Source: Rikenellaceae bacterium
GTDB taxonomy: Bacteria; Bacteroidota; Bacteroidia; Bacteroidales; Rikenellaceae
Length of the DNA: 15,150 bases
Assembly (NCBI GenBank): GCA_020859745.1
Contig: JAJBVQ010000021.1
Coordinates: 1-15,150, forward strand
Direction of reading: 5' to 3'
The position numbers and the translations under genes are program-made. Below the pieces are notes generated by a model. That model searched no databases, had not been told where the DNA came from, and worked only from the letters and a program-made list of their open reading frames with translations. The stretch's first letter is position 1. Every line of letters starts with the position of its first letter. Of the stretch, positions 1 through 6,683 are shown piece by piece.

Positions 1-392
1 CCCGCGTCAGCGTCCGGCCTGTCTTTCATAGTAAGGCCGGGGGTGGCTCCGGGCTGCGCGACCCTGACGGGCCGCAATAGGCTCGAACATAAGGCGCTCC
101 CCCCAGAGCGGCAGCCTGAAAACGGGAGAGCGGGCAGCACATTCCAGAAACGATCGTCGTCCTTGCGCGTTGGCGCTTAAGGGTAGTTACAGCTTCGTCG
201 GCGTGCCTGCGCCAGCGGCCGGTCCGCAGCCTCCCCGGGCGGAGGACCGCTACGCGTTCCCCGCAGGCTGCGACCCGAAAACGACAGAGCGGGCGGCGTC
301 CGAGGGAGCCCGGCGGGACTTAAGTAAATCGTTGCAAATCCTGATGAAAGACGCAACGCGTTCGATGCTGTGCATCGTAGAAGCATTAAGTG

Positions 393-452
393 ACAAAAAA
401 AAGGTTCCGCGCCAGTGATAGCTTCGGCGCACGACTTTAAAGGTCGCGGAAC
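393..452 (-). terminator. Possible minus-strand intrinsic terminator or structured RNA end
   Basis: Read on the minus strand, GTTCCGCG (452-445) pairs with CGCGGAAC (411-404) in an 8-bp G+C-rich stem, followed by a C and a run of eight T residues. The ~33-nt loop holds a smaller stem around the palindrome CTTTAAAG and an alternative GCGCC/GGCGC pairing. This is the form of a Rho-independent terminator. However, no minus-strand gene ending here can be identified, so the transcript would be a short RNA or a leader starting between here and the pgk promoter. The loop is longer than usual, which lowers confidence. Confidence 0.35.
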
Positions 453-521
453 GGCTCCGGCCATTCGCCGGGACAACCGGATTTCCATGCAACACCTCCC
501 ATAGGCCGCCGCAAACCTCCG

Positions 522-554
522 ATCCGAAAATATTTTAGTAATATCCGAAAATAT
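522..554 (+). repeat. 12-bp direct repeat at the pgk promoter, operator-like
   Basis: ATCCGAAAATAT occurs twice, at 522-533 and 543-554, with starts 21 bp apart, which is two helical turns. The copies bracket the presumed -33 region and end just before the -7 box, a position where a repressor or activator dimer would touch one face of the DNA. This is seen directly; the regulatory role is an inference. Confidence 0.5.
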
Positions 555-565
555 CCATATCTTTG
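533..565 (+). promoter_or_regulatory. pgk promoter, Bacteroidetes type
   Basis: TATCTTTG at 558-565 fits the Bacteroidetes -7 consensus TAnnTTTG exactly. A TTTT at 533-536, 21 nt upstream, could stand in for the looser -33 TTTG element. The transcript would start near 571-573 and leave a leader of about 60 nt before the pgk ATG at 633. No Shine-Dalgarno is visible; the leader is A- and C-rich, as is usual in this phylum. Confidence 0.65.
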
Positions 566-632
566 TAGCTGTGAATCAACTAACAACCGTTCGCAGACAA
601 AATCACTCAAAATACATTTAACACACACAGCC

Positions 633-1892
633 ATGCAGCAATCAATCGACACCTACAACTTCGCAGGCAAACGGGCGATTATCCGCGTTGACTTCAATGT
701 GCCTTTGGACGCTGACTTCAACGTAACCGACGATACCCGCATCCGCGCGGCCATCCCGACCATCAAAAAGGTACTGGCAGGCGGCGGCTCGGTGATCCTG
801 ATGTCGCACCTGGGGCGCCCGAAAGGTCCGGAGGACAAATTCTCGCTCAAGCACATCATCCCGACCATCGAAAAGCTCCTCGGCCAGAAGATCGAGTTCG
901 CTACGGACTGCATGGGTGCCGACGCCGCCGAGAAATCGGCCGCCCTGAAACCGGGACAGGTACTGCTGCTCGAAAACCTCCGCTTCTATGCCGAAGAGGA
1001 AGGCAAACCGCGCGGCCTGAAAGAGGACGCCACCGACGAAGAGAAAAAAGCTGCCAAAGCCAAGGTTAAGGAGTCCCAGAAAGAGTTCACCAAGAAACTG
1101 GCAGGCTACGCCGACGTATATATCAACGACGCGTTCGGGACGGCCCACCGCGCCCACGCCTCGACGGCCCTGATCGCCGAGTATTTCCCGAACGACAAGA
1201 TGTTCGGCTACATCATGGAAGGCGAGCTGAAAGCGATCGACAGCGTGCTGAAAGCGCCGAAGAAACCGTTCACCGCCATCCTCGGCGGCTCGAAGGTATC
1301 GACCAAGATCACCATCATCGAATCGCTGATGGAGAAGGTGGACAACCTGATCCTCGGCGGGGGCATGACCTATACTTTCATGGCTGCCATGGGCGGCAAG
1401 ATCGGCAAGTCGATCTGCGAAAAAGACCAGTTTGACACCGCCAAAGCCATTATGGAAAAGGCTAAGAAACTGGGTGTGAACCTCGTGCTGGCCGAAGACG
1501 CCAAGTGCGGCGACGCGTTCAGCAACGACGCCAATACCAAGATCTGCCCGGCCAACGACATCCCGGACGGCTGGGAAGGGATGGACATCGGCCCGAAAAC
1601 GGCCGAGAAGTTCCGCAAAGTGATCGGCGAATCCAAAACGATCCTCTGGAACGGCCCGGTAGGGGTATTCGAATTCGACACCTTCGCCGACGGCTCGAAA
1701 GCCGTTGCCGAAGCGATCGTGGAAGCTACGGCCAAAGGCGCTTACTCGCTGATCGGCGGGGGCGACTCGGTAGCCTGCATCAACAAGTTCGGGATGGCCG
1801 ACCAGGTCAGCTACGTGTCTACCGGCGGCGGCGCCCTGCTGGAGTACATGGAAGGCAAAGAGCTTCCGGGGGTTGGGGCGATCCGCAAATAA
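633..1892 (+). CDS. pgk: Phosphoglycerate kinase
   Basis: Cytoplasmic glycolytic enzyme that interconverts 1,3-bisphosphoglycerate + ADP and 3-phosphoglycerate + ATP. The 419-residue protein has the family hallmarks in order: RVDFNVP (18-24) and HLGRPKG (59-65) in the N-terminal 3-phosphoglycerate site, ENLRFYAEEE near 113, NDAFGTAHRAHAS near 165, GGSKVSTK near 218, WNGPVGVFE near 350 and the nucleotide-site GGGDS near 374, ending in STGGGALLEY. It is slightly longer than a typical ~395-residue bacterial enzyme because of a lysine- and glutamate-rich insert near residues 125-155. The ATG at 633 begins directly at the conserved N-terminus. The gene is monocistronic, with its own promoter upstream and a strong terminator 28 bp after the stop. 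Identification is secure. Confidence 0.98.
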   Translation: MQQSIDTYNFAGKRAIIRVDFNVPLDADFNVTDDTRIRAAIPTIKKVLAGGGSVILMSHLGRPKGPEDKFSLKHIIPTIEKLLGQKIEFATDCMGADAAEKSAALKPGQVLLLENLRFYAEEEGKPRGLKEDATDEEKKAAKAKVKESQKEFTKKLAGYADVYINDAFGTAHRAHASTALIAEYFPNDKMFGYIMEGELKAIDSVLKAPKKPFTAILGGSKVSTKITIIESLMEKVDNLILGGGMTYTFMAAMGGKIGKSICEKDQFDTAKAIMEKAKKLGVNLVLAEDAKCGDAFSNDANTKICPANDIPDGWEGMDIGPKTAEKFRKVIGESKTILWNGPVGVFEFDTFADGSKAVAEAIVEATAKGAYSLIGGGDSVACINKFGMADQVSYVSTGGGALLEYMEGKELPGVGAIRK

Positions 1893-1919
1893 TCCTTCTC
1901 AGAAAATACTGTTCACAGG

Positions 1920-1959
1920 CCGGGGCGGTTTCCATACGGAAACCGCCCCGGTTATTTTT
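1920..1959 (+). terminator. Rho-independent terminator of pgk
   Basis: A perfect 14-bp stem (1920-1933 with 1938-1951, CCGGGGCGGTTTCC and its complement) closes a 4-nt ATAC loop and is followed by TTATTTTT. It lies 27 bp after the pgk stop codon. The T-run exists only on the plus strand, so it serves pgk rather than the converging lipase gene. Confidence 0.93.
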
Positions 1960-1986
1960 GCCCCATAGCGATCCGGGCATGCAGCG

Positions 1987-2120
1987 GAATTTGCGGGAGG
2001 CTACGTCAGGATGCACTGCGTATTTCCGTCCCGGATAGCGAACGACTCAGAACCTGCGGGAGAATACGCAGGATGCGCGCCACGTATTATTATCCCGGAA
2101 CGCGTCAGAATCTGCGGGAG
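1987..2120. repeat. Degenerate ~60-bp tandem repeats at the lipase 3' end
   Basis: The motif GAA(T/C)nTGCGGGAG recurs three times, with TGCGGGAG at 1992-1999, 2055-2062 and 2113-2120 (spacing 63 and 58 bp). Copies 1 and 2 continue similarly through AGGATGC and CGTATT to CCCGGA. Copy 3 is truncated: it is the last codons of the lipase gene, where the repeat on the minus strand encodes the final SSRRF and stop. The downstream copies look like diverged duplications of the gene's 3' end lying in its 3' UTR. Confidence 0.7.
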
Positions 2121-4396
2121 GAGAAGAGCGTATAGCCGAAATTGAAGACCAGCTGCCAGTCCGACTTGCCCGTGCTGTACTTGTTCAGCGTCAGCGACGC
2201 CGGGCCGATGAACGTCTGGTAGACGAGCGATCCCCCGAACACGAACTCCGTGCGCTTGCGCAGGCGGTTCCAGATATCCCCCGTCCAGCCGTGGTCATAG
2301 GCCACCTCCTGCGGCACGAAAGCGTAAACATACGATTTCAGGTAGAAATTGTTGGCCATATTGAACACCGGGATCACCCCGGCCCCCACGTACGACTTCG
2401 AACGGAACTCCGGCATGAACATCGTCCGCATCAGCGGGATCGGCTGGAACGCCGGCAGCGACATCGCCGTCACCAGCCGGTTGTCGAAATCCGGATGGTT
2501 CGACACCGTCGCCTCCGCCAGGTAGCCAAACGTAAACCACTTAGCCAGCGGGATATACTGCTCGCGCCGGTAACGCACCTCGAACCAGTTTCGGTTCTGC
2601 GTCCGGAACGACGCCGAAGCCCCCGGCAGCGTCCCCGGATAGTAGCTCTCCAACCCCTCCGTAAACCGCAGTTGCAGAATATGCTCCTTGCCCCGGTTCG
2701 GATAGAGGGCATAGTTCAGCGACTGCTCCTGCACCTCGGCTGTCAGGTTCGCATAAGTGAAACAACTCCGGTCCGGCTTGTCCACGTTGGTGAACTGCCC
2801 GCGGAAGTAGTAATCGTCCGTCACCCCCAGCGTCAGCCGCCCGCGGAATGCCGCGTTCTCCAGCACCGGGATGGCGATGGAGGTGCTGAACGTATTCTCG
2901 TTCCGCGTCCGGTAGCGCCAGTCCTTGTTCCGGTAATACCGGTTCATGTGGTTGGCCTTGTAGTCGTAATTGTCGTACGTGTAATTGTACTCCACGAAGA
3001 ACGGGAACTGGGTGTAGATGTCGTGCCGGCCACCCACCTTCACCGAGTTGTAGAACGTCCCGAAATAGCCTTGTACGGCATAGGTCGATACGTTGCGCCC
3101 CACGGTGCGGTAGCTGAACGCCGCGTAGCCCTGGTTCAGCGCCGTGGAGGAGATGTTGCCCCCCAGCGAAAACTGCATGCTCGCCTGGGTGTGGAGCGTC
3201 AGTTTCAGCCGAAAAAAACCCGTCTCCGGATTGTAAGTCACCTCCGGAAACTCGCCGTTGAACACCCCGCCGGCCAGCACCTGCATGTATTTCCGGTCGA
3301 AATACTCCACGTCGAACAGCTGCCGCGGCTTGAGCCCCAGCTGGCGGTAGACATACTCCGTCTGCTTGGGCGTCAGCCCTTCGATGTCGATCTGTTCGAA
3401 GACCAGCGGTTTGATCCGGGCCTTGAAAGCCTCCCTTTTGGCCTCGATCTCCCCGTCGGAGACGCGGCGCGCGATCCGCTCCCGGATCGCCGGCATCTGC
3501 CGCATGGCGTCCTCATAACCGCGGGCGATGATGTAACTGGCCTTATCATAGTCCAGAACCCCCACTTCGTGAAACCGCCGCTTGATCTCCACGTCGAGGC
3601 TGTCCGGCAGCGAATAGTCGGTCTTGCTGGTGGCCATCACGCTGACCTGTTGCACCAGATTGTCGGCCGACGGGTTCTCGTAATTCGAAGCGCAGACCCC
3701 ACCGATCAGGATGTCCGGCTTGAACGCGGAATCTAACGGTTGCCACGGAAAATTGTTGTAAAGCCCCCCGTCGAACAGCACCACGGTGTCCTGCATCACC
3801 GGCTTAAACACCAGCGGGATAGTCATCGAAGCCCGGATGGCGAACGGCAGGCTCCCCTTGTCGAACACGACGGTCTCCTTGTTGTAGACGTCCGATGCGT
3901 TGCACCGGAACGGCACCATCAGGCTGTCGAAATCGTTCCCGGCGGCTGCCGAAGCGGGATAGAGCATCCGCATGAAAGCCAGGTCGAGCAGGTAGGGCGA
4001 GATGATATTGGTCGGTATCTGGATGGCGGTCGATTTGACCGCCTTGGGGTCGATCTTGACCGAAACCATGGTCGGCGTGGGCTCGAACTTCTTGAAATAG
4101 TAGTTGTTGTCCAGGTCCGAGCTTTTGGCCGAAAGCCAGCGCTGCACGCTGTCGGTGATGAAGAAGCGGATCATCTCATCGGGCGAGTAGCCCGCCGCGT
4201 ACATCCCCGCCACGATGGCCCCCATCGAGGCACCGGAGACGTAGTCTATCGGGATATTGTTCTCTTCCAGCGCCTTGAGGATGCCGACATGGTACAACCC
4301 CTTGGCCCCTCCGCCGCTGAAGACCACGCCCACACGCTGTGCCCGCGCGCCGCCGGCCAGCAGAAGAATCAGCACAAGTGTGAGAATTCGCTTCAT
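2105..4396 (-). CDS. Patatin-like phospholipase with C-terminal outer-membrane barrel
   Basis: A 763-residue predicted outer-membrane esterase/phospholipase. Residues 1-19 form a signal peptide (Lys-Arg, then a leucine-rich core, then ARA). The patatin domain follows at about 20-310: oxyanion loop GGGAKG (28-33), nucleophile elbow GASMG with Ser57 (55-59) and DGG with catalytic Asp209 (209-211), so the Ser-Asp dyad is complete. After a helical, charged linker comes a POTRA-like segment near 335-400. The rest is rich in alternating aromatic residues and ends in a terminal Phe, as expected of a BamA/D15-type beta-barrel. This order matches type Vd (PlpD-like) proteins, in which the barrel anchors or exports the lipase. 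Substrate and final location of the passenger are not shown. The gene is transcribed divergently from the cyclophilin gene, with a 62-bp gap. I found no clear -7 box for it. Confidence 0.9.
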   Translation of the reverse strand: MKRILTLVLILLLAGGARAQRVGVVFSGGGAKGLYHVGILKALEENNIPIDYVSGASMGAIVAGMYAAGYSPDEMIRFFITDSVQRWLSAKSSDLDNNYYFKKFEPTPTMVSVKIDPKAVKSTAIQIPTNIISPYLLDLAFMRMLYPASAAAGNDFDSLMVPFRCNASDVYNKETVVFDKGSLPFAIRASMTIPLVFKPVMQDTVVLFDGGLYNNFPWQPLDSAFKPDILIGGVCASNYENPSADNLVQQVSVMATSKTDYSLPDSLDVEIKRRFHEVGVLDYDKASYIIARGYEDAMRQMPAIRERIARRVSDGEIEAKREAFKARIKPLVFEQIDIEGLTPKQTEYVYRQLGLKPRQLFDVEYFDRKYMQVLAGGVFNGEFPEVTYNPETGFFRLKLTLHTQASMQFSLGGNISSTALNQGYAAFSYRTVGRNVSTYAVQGYFGTFYNSVKVGGRHDIYTQFPFFVEYNYTYDNYDYKANHMNRYYRNKDWRYRTRNENTFSTSIAIPVLENAAFRGRLTLGVTDDYYFRGQFTNVDKPDRSCFTYANLTAEVQEQSLNYALYPNRGKEHILQLRFTEGLESYYPGTLPGASASFRTQNRNWFEVRYRREQYIPLAKWFTFGYLAEATVSNHPDFDNRLVTAMSLPAFQPIPLMRTMFMPEFRSKSYVGAGVIPVFNMANNFYLKSYVYAFVPQEVAYDHGWTGDIWNRLRKRTEFVFGGSLVYQTFIGPASLTLNKYSTGKSDWQLVFNFGYTLFSSRRF

Positions 4397-4424
4397 AATC
4401 GCCCGTGTTTTACCGGGAATTTAG

Positions 4425-4432
4425 TAAATTTG
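4425..4432 (+). promoter_or_regulatory. -7 box of the cyclophilin-pheS unit
   Basis: TAAATTTG at 4425-4432 fits the Bacteroidetes -7 consensus TAnnTTTG. It would start a transcript about 20 nt before the ATG at 4459. No good -33 TTTG element sits at the expected distance, so the call rests on the -7 box and its position in the divergent gap. Confidence 0.5.
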
Positions 4433-4458
4433 CTCTTTGAAACCCATATCCCGGACCG

Positions 4459-5223
4459 ATGGTAGAACAAAACGTAAAATTAGTAAAAAATTTCCGCTAT
4501 TCGCTCATAGCGGCATTATGCTGCCTGCTCGCTGTACCGGCGGCAGCGAAAAAGAAGGCGCTTGTTGCGGGCGAGGGGGCCCATTACGTGGTGACAATGA
4601 AAACCTCCAAAGGGACGGTGAAGTTCCGCCTTTTCAACGATACGCCGAACCACCGGGACAACTTCGTGAAGCTGGCCGAAAAGGGTTTCTACGATAACCT
4701 GTTGTTCCACCGGGTGATCCGCGACTTTATGATCCAGGCGGGCGACCCGGAGAGCATCGAGGCTTCGCAGGTGAAGGTGTACGGCAACGCCGACGCGGGG
4801 TACAAGCTCAATGCGGAGATCGTGCCGCGCTATTACCACAAGCGGGGCGCCGTGGCCGCGGCGCGGGAGGGGGACGACGTCAATCCGGCCCGTCAGTCGT
4901 CGAGTTCGCAGTTCTATATCGTGACGGGTAAAGTACAGAATGACAGCACGCTGACGGCGGCGCAGAAAAAGATCGCGGAACGCGCGGCTGACCCTTCGGG
5001 GGCACAGATCACGGCGGAGCGCGAGAAGGTCTACCGTACGGCGGGCGGCGCGCCGCACCTGGACGGCAGCTATACGATTTTCGGGGAGGTGGTGTCGGGT
5101 ATGGGAACCGTGCTGAAGATCTCGAAACTCCCGACCGATCTGCAGGACAGGCCTTTGGGGGACGATGTCTACATCAAGGAGGTGAAGGTCGACCTAGTGA
5201 AAGACCGCAAGGGGGATAAATAA
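4459..5223 (+). CDS. Exported cyclophilin-type peptidyl-prolyl isomerase
   Basis: A 254-residue cyclophilin expected to speed cis-trans isomerisation of prolyl bonds in proteins outside the cytoplasm. A signal peptide is visible: basic start with Lys and Arg, hydrophobic core at about 15-27, then a probable AAA cleavage site before KKK. CC occurs in the core, but the residues before it do not form a good lipobox. The cyclophilin fold is recognisable from MKTSKGTVKFRLF (47-59), FHRVIRDFMIQAGDP (83-97, with catalytic Arg85; the usual GGD is AGD) and, after an insert, LDGSYTIFGEVVSGM near the end. The insert of roughly 70 residues (about 120-190) carries SSSSQFYIVTG, the family's core strand, plus a charged helix. 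It shares an apparent transcript with pheS, whose start is 31 bp downstream. The pairing is probably not functional. Confidence 0.9.
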   Translation: MVEQNVKLVKNFRYSLIAALCCLLAVPAAAKKKALVAGEGAHYVVTMKTSKGTVKFRLFNDTPNHRDNFVKLAEKGFYDNLLFHRVIRDFMIQAGDPESIEASQVKVYGNADAGYKLNAEIVPRYYHKRGAVAAAREGDDVNPARQSSSSQFYIVTGKVQNDSTLTAAQKKIAERAADPSGAQITAEREKVYRTAGGAPHLDGSYTIFGEVVSGMGTVLKISKLPTDLQDRPLGDDVYIKEVKVDLVKDRKGDK

Positions 5224-5254
5224 TTTTGTTTGGCGACGATAATCAACGATTTCC

Positions 5255-6289
5255 ATGACTGAGAAGATAGAAGCATTGCTGGCCGAGGTGAAAGCCTTCG
5301 CCCCGAAAACCCTCGCCGAGGTCGAGGAGTTCCGCATCCGCCTGCTGGGCAAAAAGGGGACGGTCACGGCCTTGTTCGACGAGTTCAAGGCGGCCCCGGC
5401 CGAGCAGAAGAAGGCGCTGGGGCAGGCGATGAACCGCCTCAAGACGGCGACGATGGAGAAGATCAACGACCTGAAAGCGAAACTGGAGGAGCTGGCTTTC
5501 GCTTCGGCGGACGCCTCGTCGCTGGCGTTGGACATGACGCGCCCGGCGGGGGCGGACAAGGTGGGGACGCGGCATCCGATCTCGCTGGTGCGCAACCGGA
5601 TACTGGACATTTTCGAACGGATCGGTTTCGTGCCGGCCGAAGGGCCGGAGATCGAGGATGACTGGCATGTCTTCACGGCGCTGAATTTCCCGCCGGAGCA
5701 CCCGGCACGGGATATGCAGGACACGTTCTTCATCGAGAAGGACCCGGACATCCTGCTGCGCACGCATACTTCGTCGATCCAGGTGCGGGTGATGCAGACG
5801 CAGAAGCCGCCGATCCGGGTGATCTGCCCGGGCCGGGTGTTCCGCAACGAGGCGATCTCGTACCGGGCGCACTGCATTTTCCACCAGGCGGAGGGTTTGT
5901 ATATCGACGAAAATGTGTCGTTTGCGGACCTGAAGCAGACGATCCTCTATTTTGCGAAGGAGATGTTCGGCGAGAAGTCGGAGATCCGGATGCGGCCGTC
6001 GTATTTCCCGTTCACGGAGCCTTCGACGGAGGTGGATGTGTCGTGCAACCTGTGCGGGGGCAAGGGCTGTCCGGTCTGCAAGTACACGGGCTGGCTGGAG
6101 ATCATGGGGGCGGGGATGGTGGATCCGAATGTGCTGGAGGCCTGCGGGATCGACAGCAAAAAATATACGGGGTTCGCCTTCGGCATGGGGGTGGAGCGTA
6201 TCGCGATGCTGAAGTACGGGGTCAAGGACTTAAGGCTCTATTTCGAAAACGACCTGCGCTTCCTGCGACAATTCACACCGGTTTTCTAA
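5255..6289 (+). CDS. pheS: Phenylalanine-tRNA ligase alpha subunit
   Basis: Catalytic alpha chain of the alpha2-beta2 enzyme that charges tRNA-Phe with phenylalanine in the cytoplasm. The 344 residues start with an N-terminal coiled-coil region (about 1-85) for tRNA binding, followed by a class II synthetase core: GTRHPIS near 107, motif 2 GRVFRNEAISYRAH from residue 193, FHQAEGL at 209-215, and motif 3 FGMGVERIAM from 309. Four cysteines at 264, 267, 272 and 275 (CNLCGGKGCPVCK) form a zinc-knuckle-like insert. I recall this as usual in Bacteroidetes PheS and absent from the E. coli protein. The ATG follows the cyclophilin gene by 31 bp. pheT is not in the window, so the two subunits are not adjacent on the downstream side. 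Element A begins 3 nt after the stop codon. Confidence 0.97.
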   Translation: MTEKIEALLAEVKAFAPKTLAEVEEFRIRLLGKKGTVTALFDEFKAAPAEQKKALGQAMNRLKTATMEKINDLKAKLEELAFASADASSLALDMTRPAGADKVGTRHPISLVRNRILDIFERIGFVPAEGPEIEDDWHVFTALNFPPEHPARDMQDTFFIEKDPDILLRTHTSSIQVRVMQTQKPPIRVICPGRVFRNEAISYRAHCIFHQAEGLYIDENVSFADLKQTILYFAKEMFGEKSEIRMRPSYFPFTEPSTEVDVSCNLCGGKGCPVCKYTGWLEIMGAGMVDPNVLEACGIDSKKYTGFAFGMGVERIAMLKYGVKDLRLYFENDLRFLRQFTPVF

Positions 6290-6317
6290 AATCGTACGTT
6301 TATTTGTATTCGGGTTT

Positions 6318-6440
6318 GAGGGTACTGTTCTCTTTGTGAACAACCGACGCTGCCAGCAAGAGCACAGCGGGCTTGCACGCTCTGCCTTGCGGCGAGGAGG
6401 AAAACAAGCGTAGCGCAGTTAGCGAGAACCAGAAAAACTT
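6318..6440 (+). repeat. 123-bp core repeat, copy in element A
   Basis: By direct comparison this stretch is identical, base for base, to the reverse complement of 14524-14646. It runs from GAGGGTACTGTTCTC to CCAGAAAAACTT. Element B has a diverged form of the same core in which ACAACCGACG and GAGGAAAAC are kept. Confidence 0.92.
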
Positions 6441-6446
6441 CCGAGC

Positions 6447-6463
6447 GCATCCCGTTGGGATGC
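6447..6463 (+). repeat. Small hairpin in element A
   Basis: GCATCCC pairs with GGGATGC around a GTT loop, a perfect 7-bp stem. At the equivalent place element D has a different perfect hairpin (14502-14519), so the fold is kept while the sequence is not. Confidence 0.7.
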
Positions 6464-6485
6464 TATGGCTGTAACTACCCTTTAT

Positions 6486-6554
6486 TTTGGGCCGGGAGAA
6501 ATAGCCCGCTGTTTATTCATGCAAAGTCAAAGCGGGCTATTTCCCCGACCCAAA
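6486..6554 (+). repeat. Central long hairpin of element A
   Basis: Bases 6486-6510 pair with 6531-6554. TTTGGG pairs with CCCAAA at the base and GAAATAGCCCGCT with its complement towards the tip, with a few mismatches between, around a 20-nt loop. It is followed by AGTGGGTGAC. In element D the same position is held by an unrelated stem that shares only the TTTTGG/CCAAAA base. Confidence 0.75.
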
Positions 6555-6595
6555 GTGGGTGACTGCGGAGCCTGAGTTTCTCGGCAGGCTGCTCT

Positions 6596-6638
6596 AAAAG
6601 TTTTTGGTGCCGCTTTTTACAAAAAGCGGCAGTTCTCT
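6596..6638 (+). repeat. 43-bp hairpin module, copy in element A
   Basis: Identical to the reverse complement of 14340-14382. It holds the palindrome GCCGCTTTTT-AC-AAAAAGCGGC flanked by AAAAGTTTTTGGT and AGTTCTCT. Element C retains a fragment (GAACTGCCGCTTTT at 11198-11211). Confidence 0.9.
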
Positions 6639-6683
6639 CCAACCCAATGTAAAATAAAACGTACGAAATTCAGATAAGTTCAG

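Larger units (their letters stand above)
1..557. other. Leading intergenic region without a supported gene
   Basis: I see no convincing gene in this stretch. The open frames on both strands are arginine-, proline- and alanine-rich, show no recognisable domain and overlap one another. Visible structure includes a 7-bp stem with a 13-nt loop (14-20 with 34-40), a small hairpin around GATGC/GCATC near 364-376, and the larger stem described at 393-452. Bases 179-193 read AAGGGTAGTTACAGC; the same 15-mer occurs reversed inside intergenic element A at 6468-6482. The region may therefore hold a decayed or partial relative of those elements. The upstream neighbour lies outside the window. Confidence 0.5.
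6293..6665. mobile_element. Palindromic intergenic element A (373 bp), between pheS and histidine kinase gene
   Basis: This composite self-complementary element fills the gap. The ends are inverted repeats beginning CGTACGTTT (6293 onward, and reversed to 6665), imperfect over about 28 bp. Inside, in order, are a 123-bp core (6318-6440) identical to one in element D, a small hairpin (6447-6463), the GGCTGTAACTACCC motif (6467-6480), a long central hairpin (6486-6554), and a 43-bp hairpin module (6596-6638) also identical in D. It starts 3 nt after the pheS stop and ends 18 nt before the next ATG. No reading frame resembling a transposase is present. The layout suggests a non-autonomous repeat made of exchangeable modules. 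Confidence 0.75.

Noticed and set aside
1..160. A structural RNA such as RNase P RNA, tmRNA or SRP RNA in the leading region
   Set aside because: I looked for their conserved motifs on both strands and found none that convinced me.
170..418. 82-residue open frame on the plus strand
   Set aside because: It starts at the repeated AAGGGTAGTTACAGC motif, has biased Ala/Pro/Arg content and no recognisable domain, and ends in the stem-loop region. It is more likely a chance frame in repeat DNA.
2291..3736. 481-residue plus-strand open frame
   Set aside because: It lies wholly opposite the lipase gene, is His/Arg/Val-rich, and arises from codon bias of the minus-strand gene.
6293..6665. Element A as a complete insertion sequence
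   Set aside because: No transposase frame is present and the element is only 373 bp. At most it could be a non-autonomous relative moved in trans. I also saw no clear target-site duplication at its edges.
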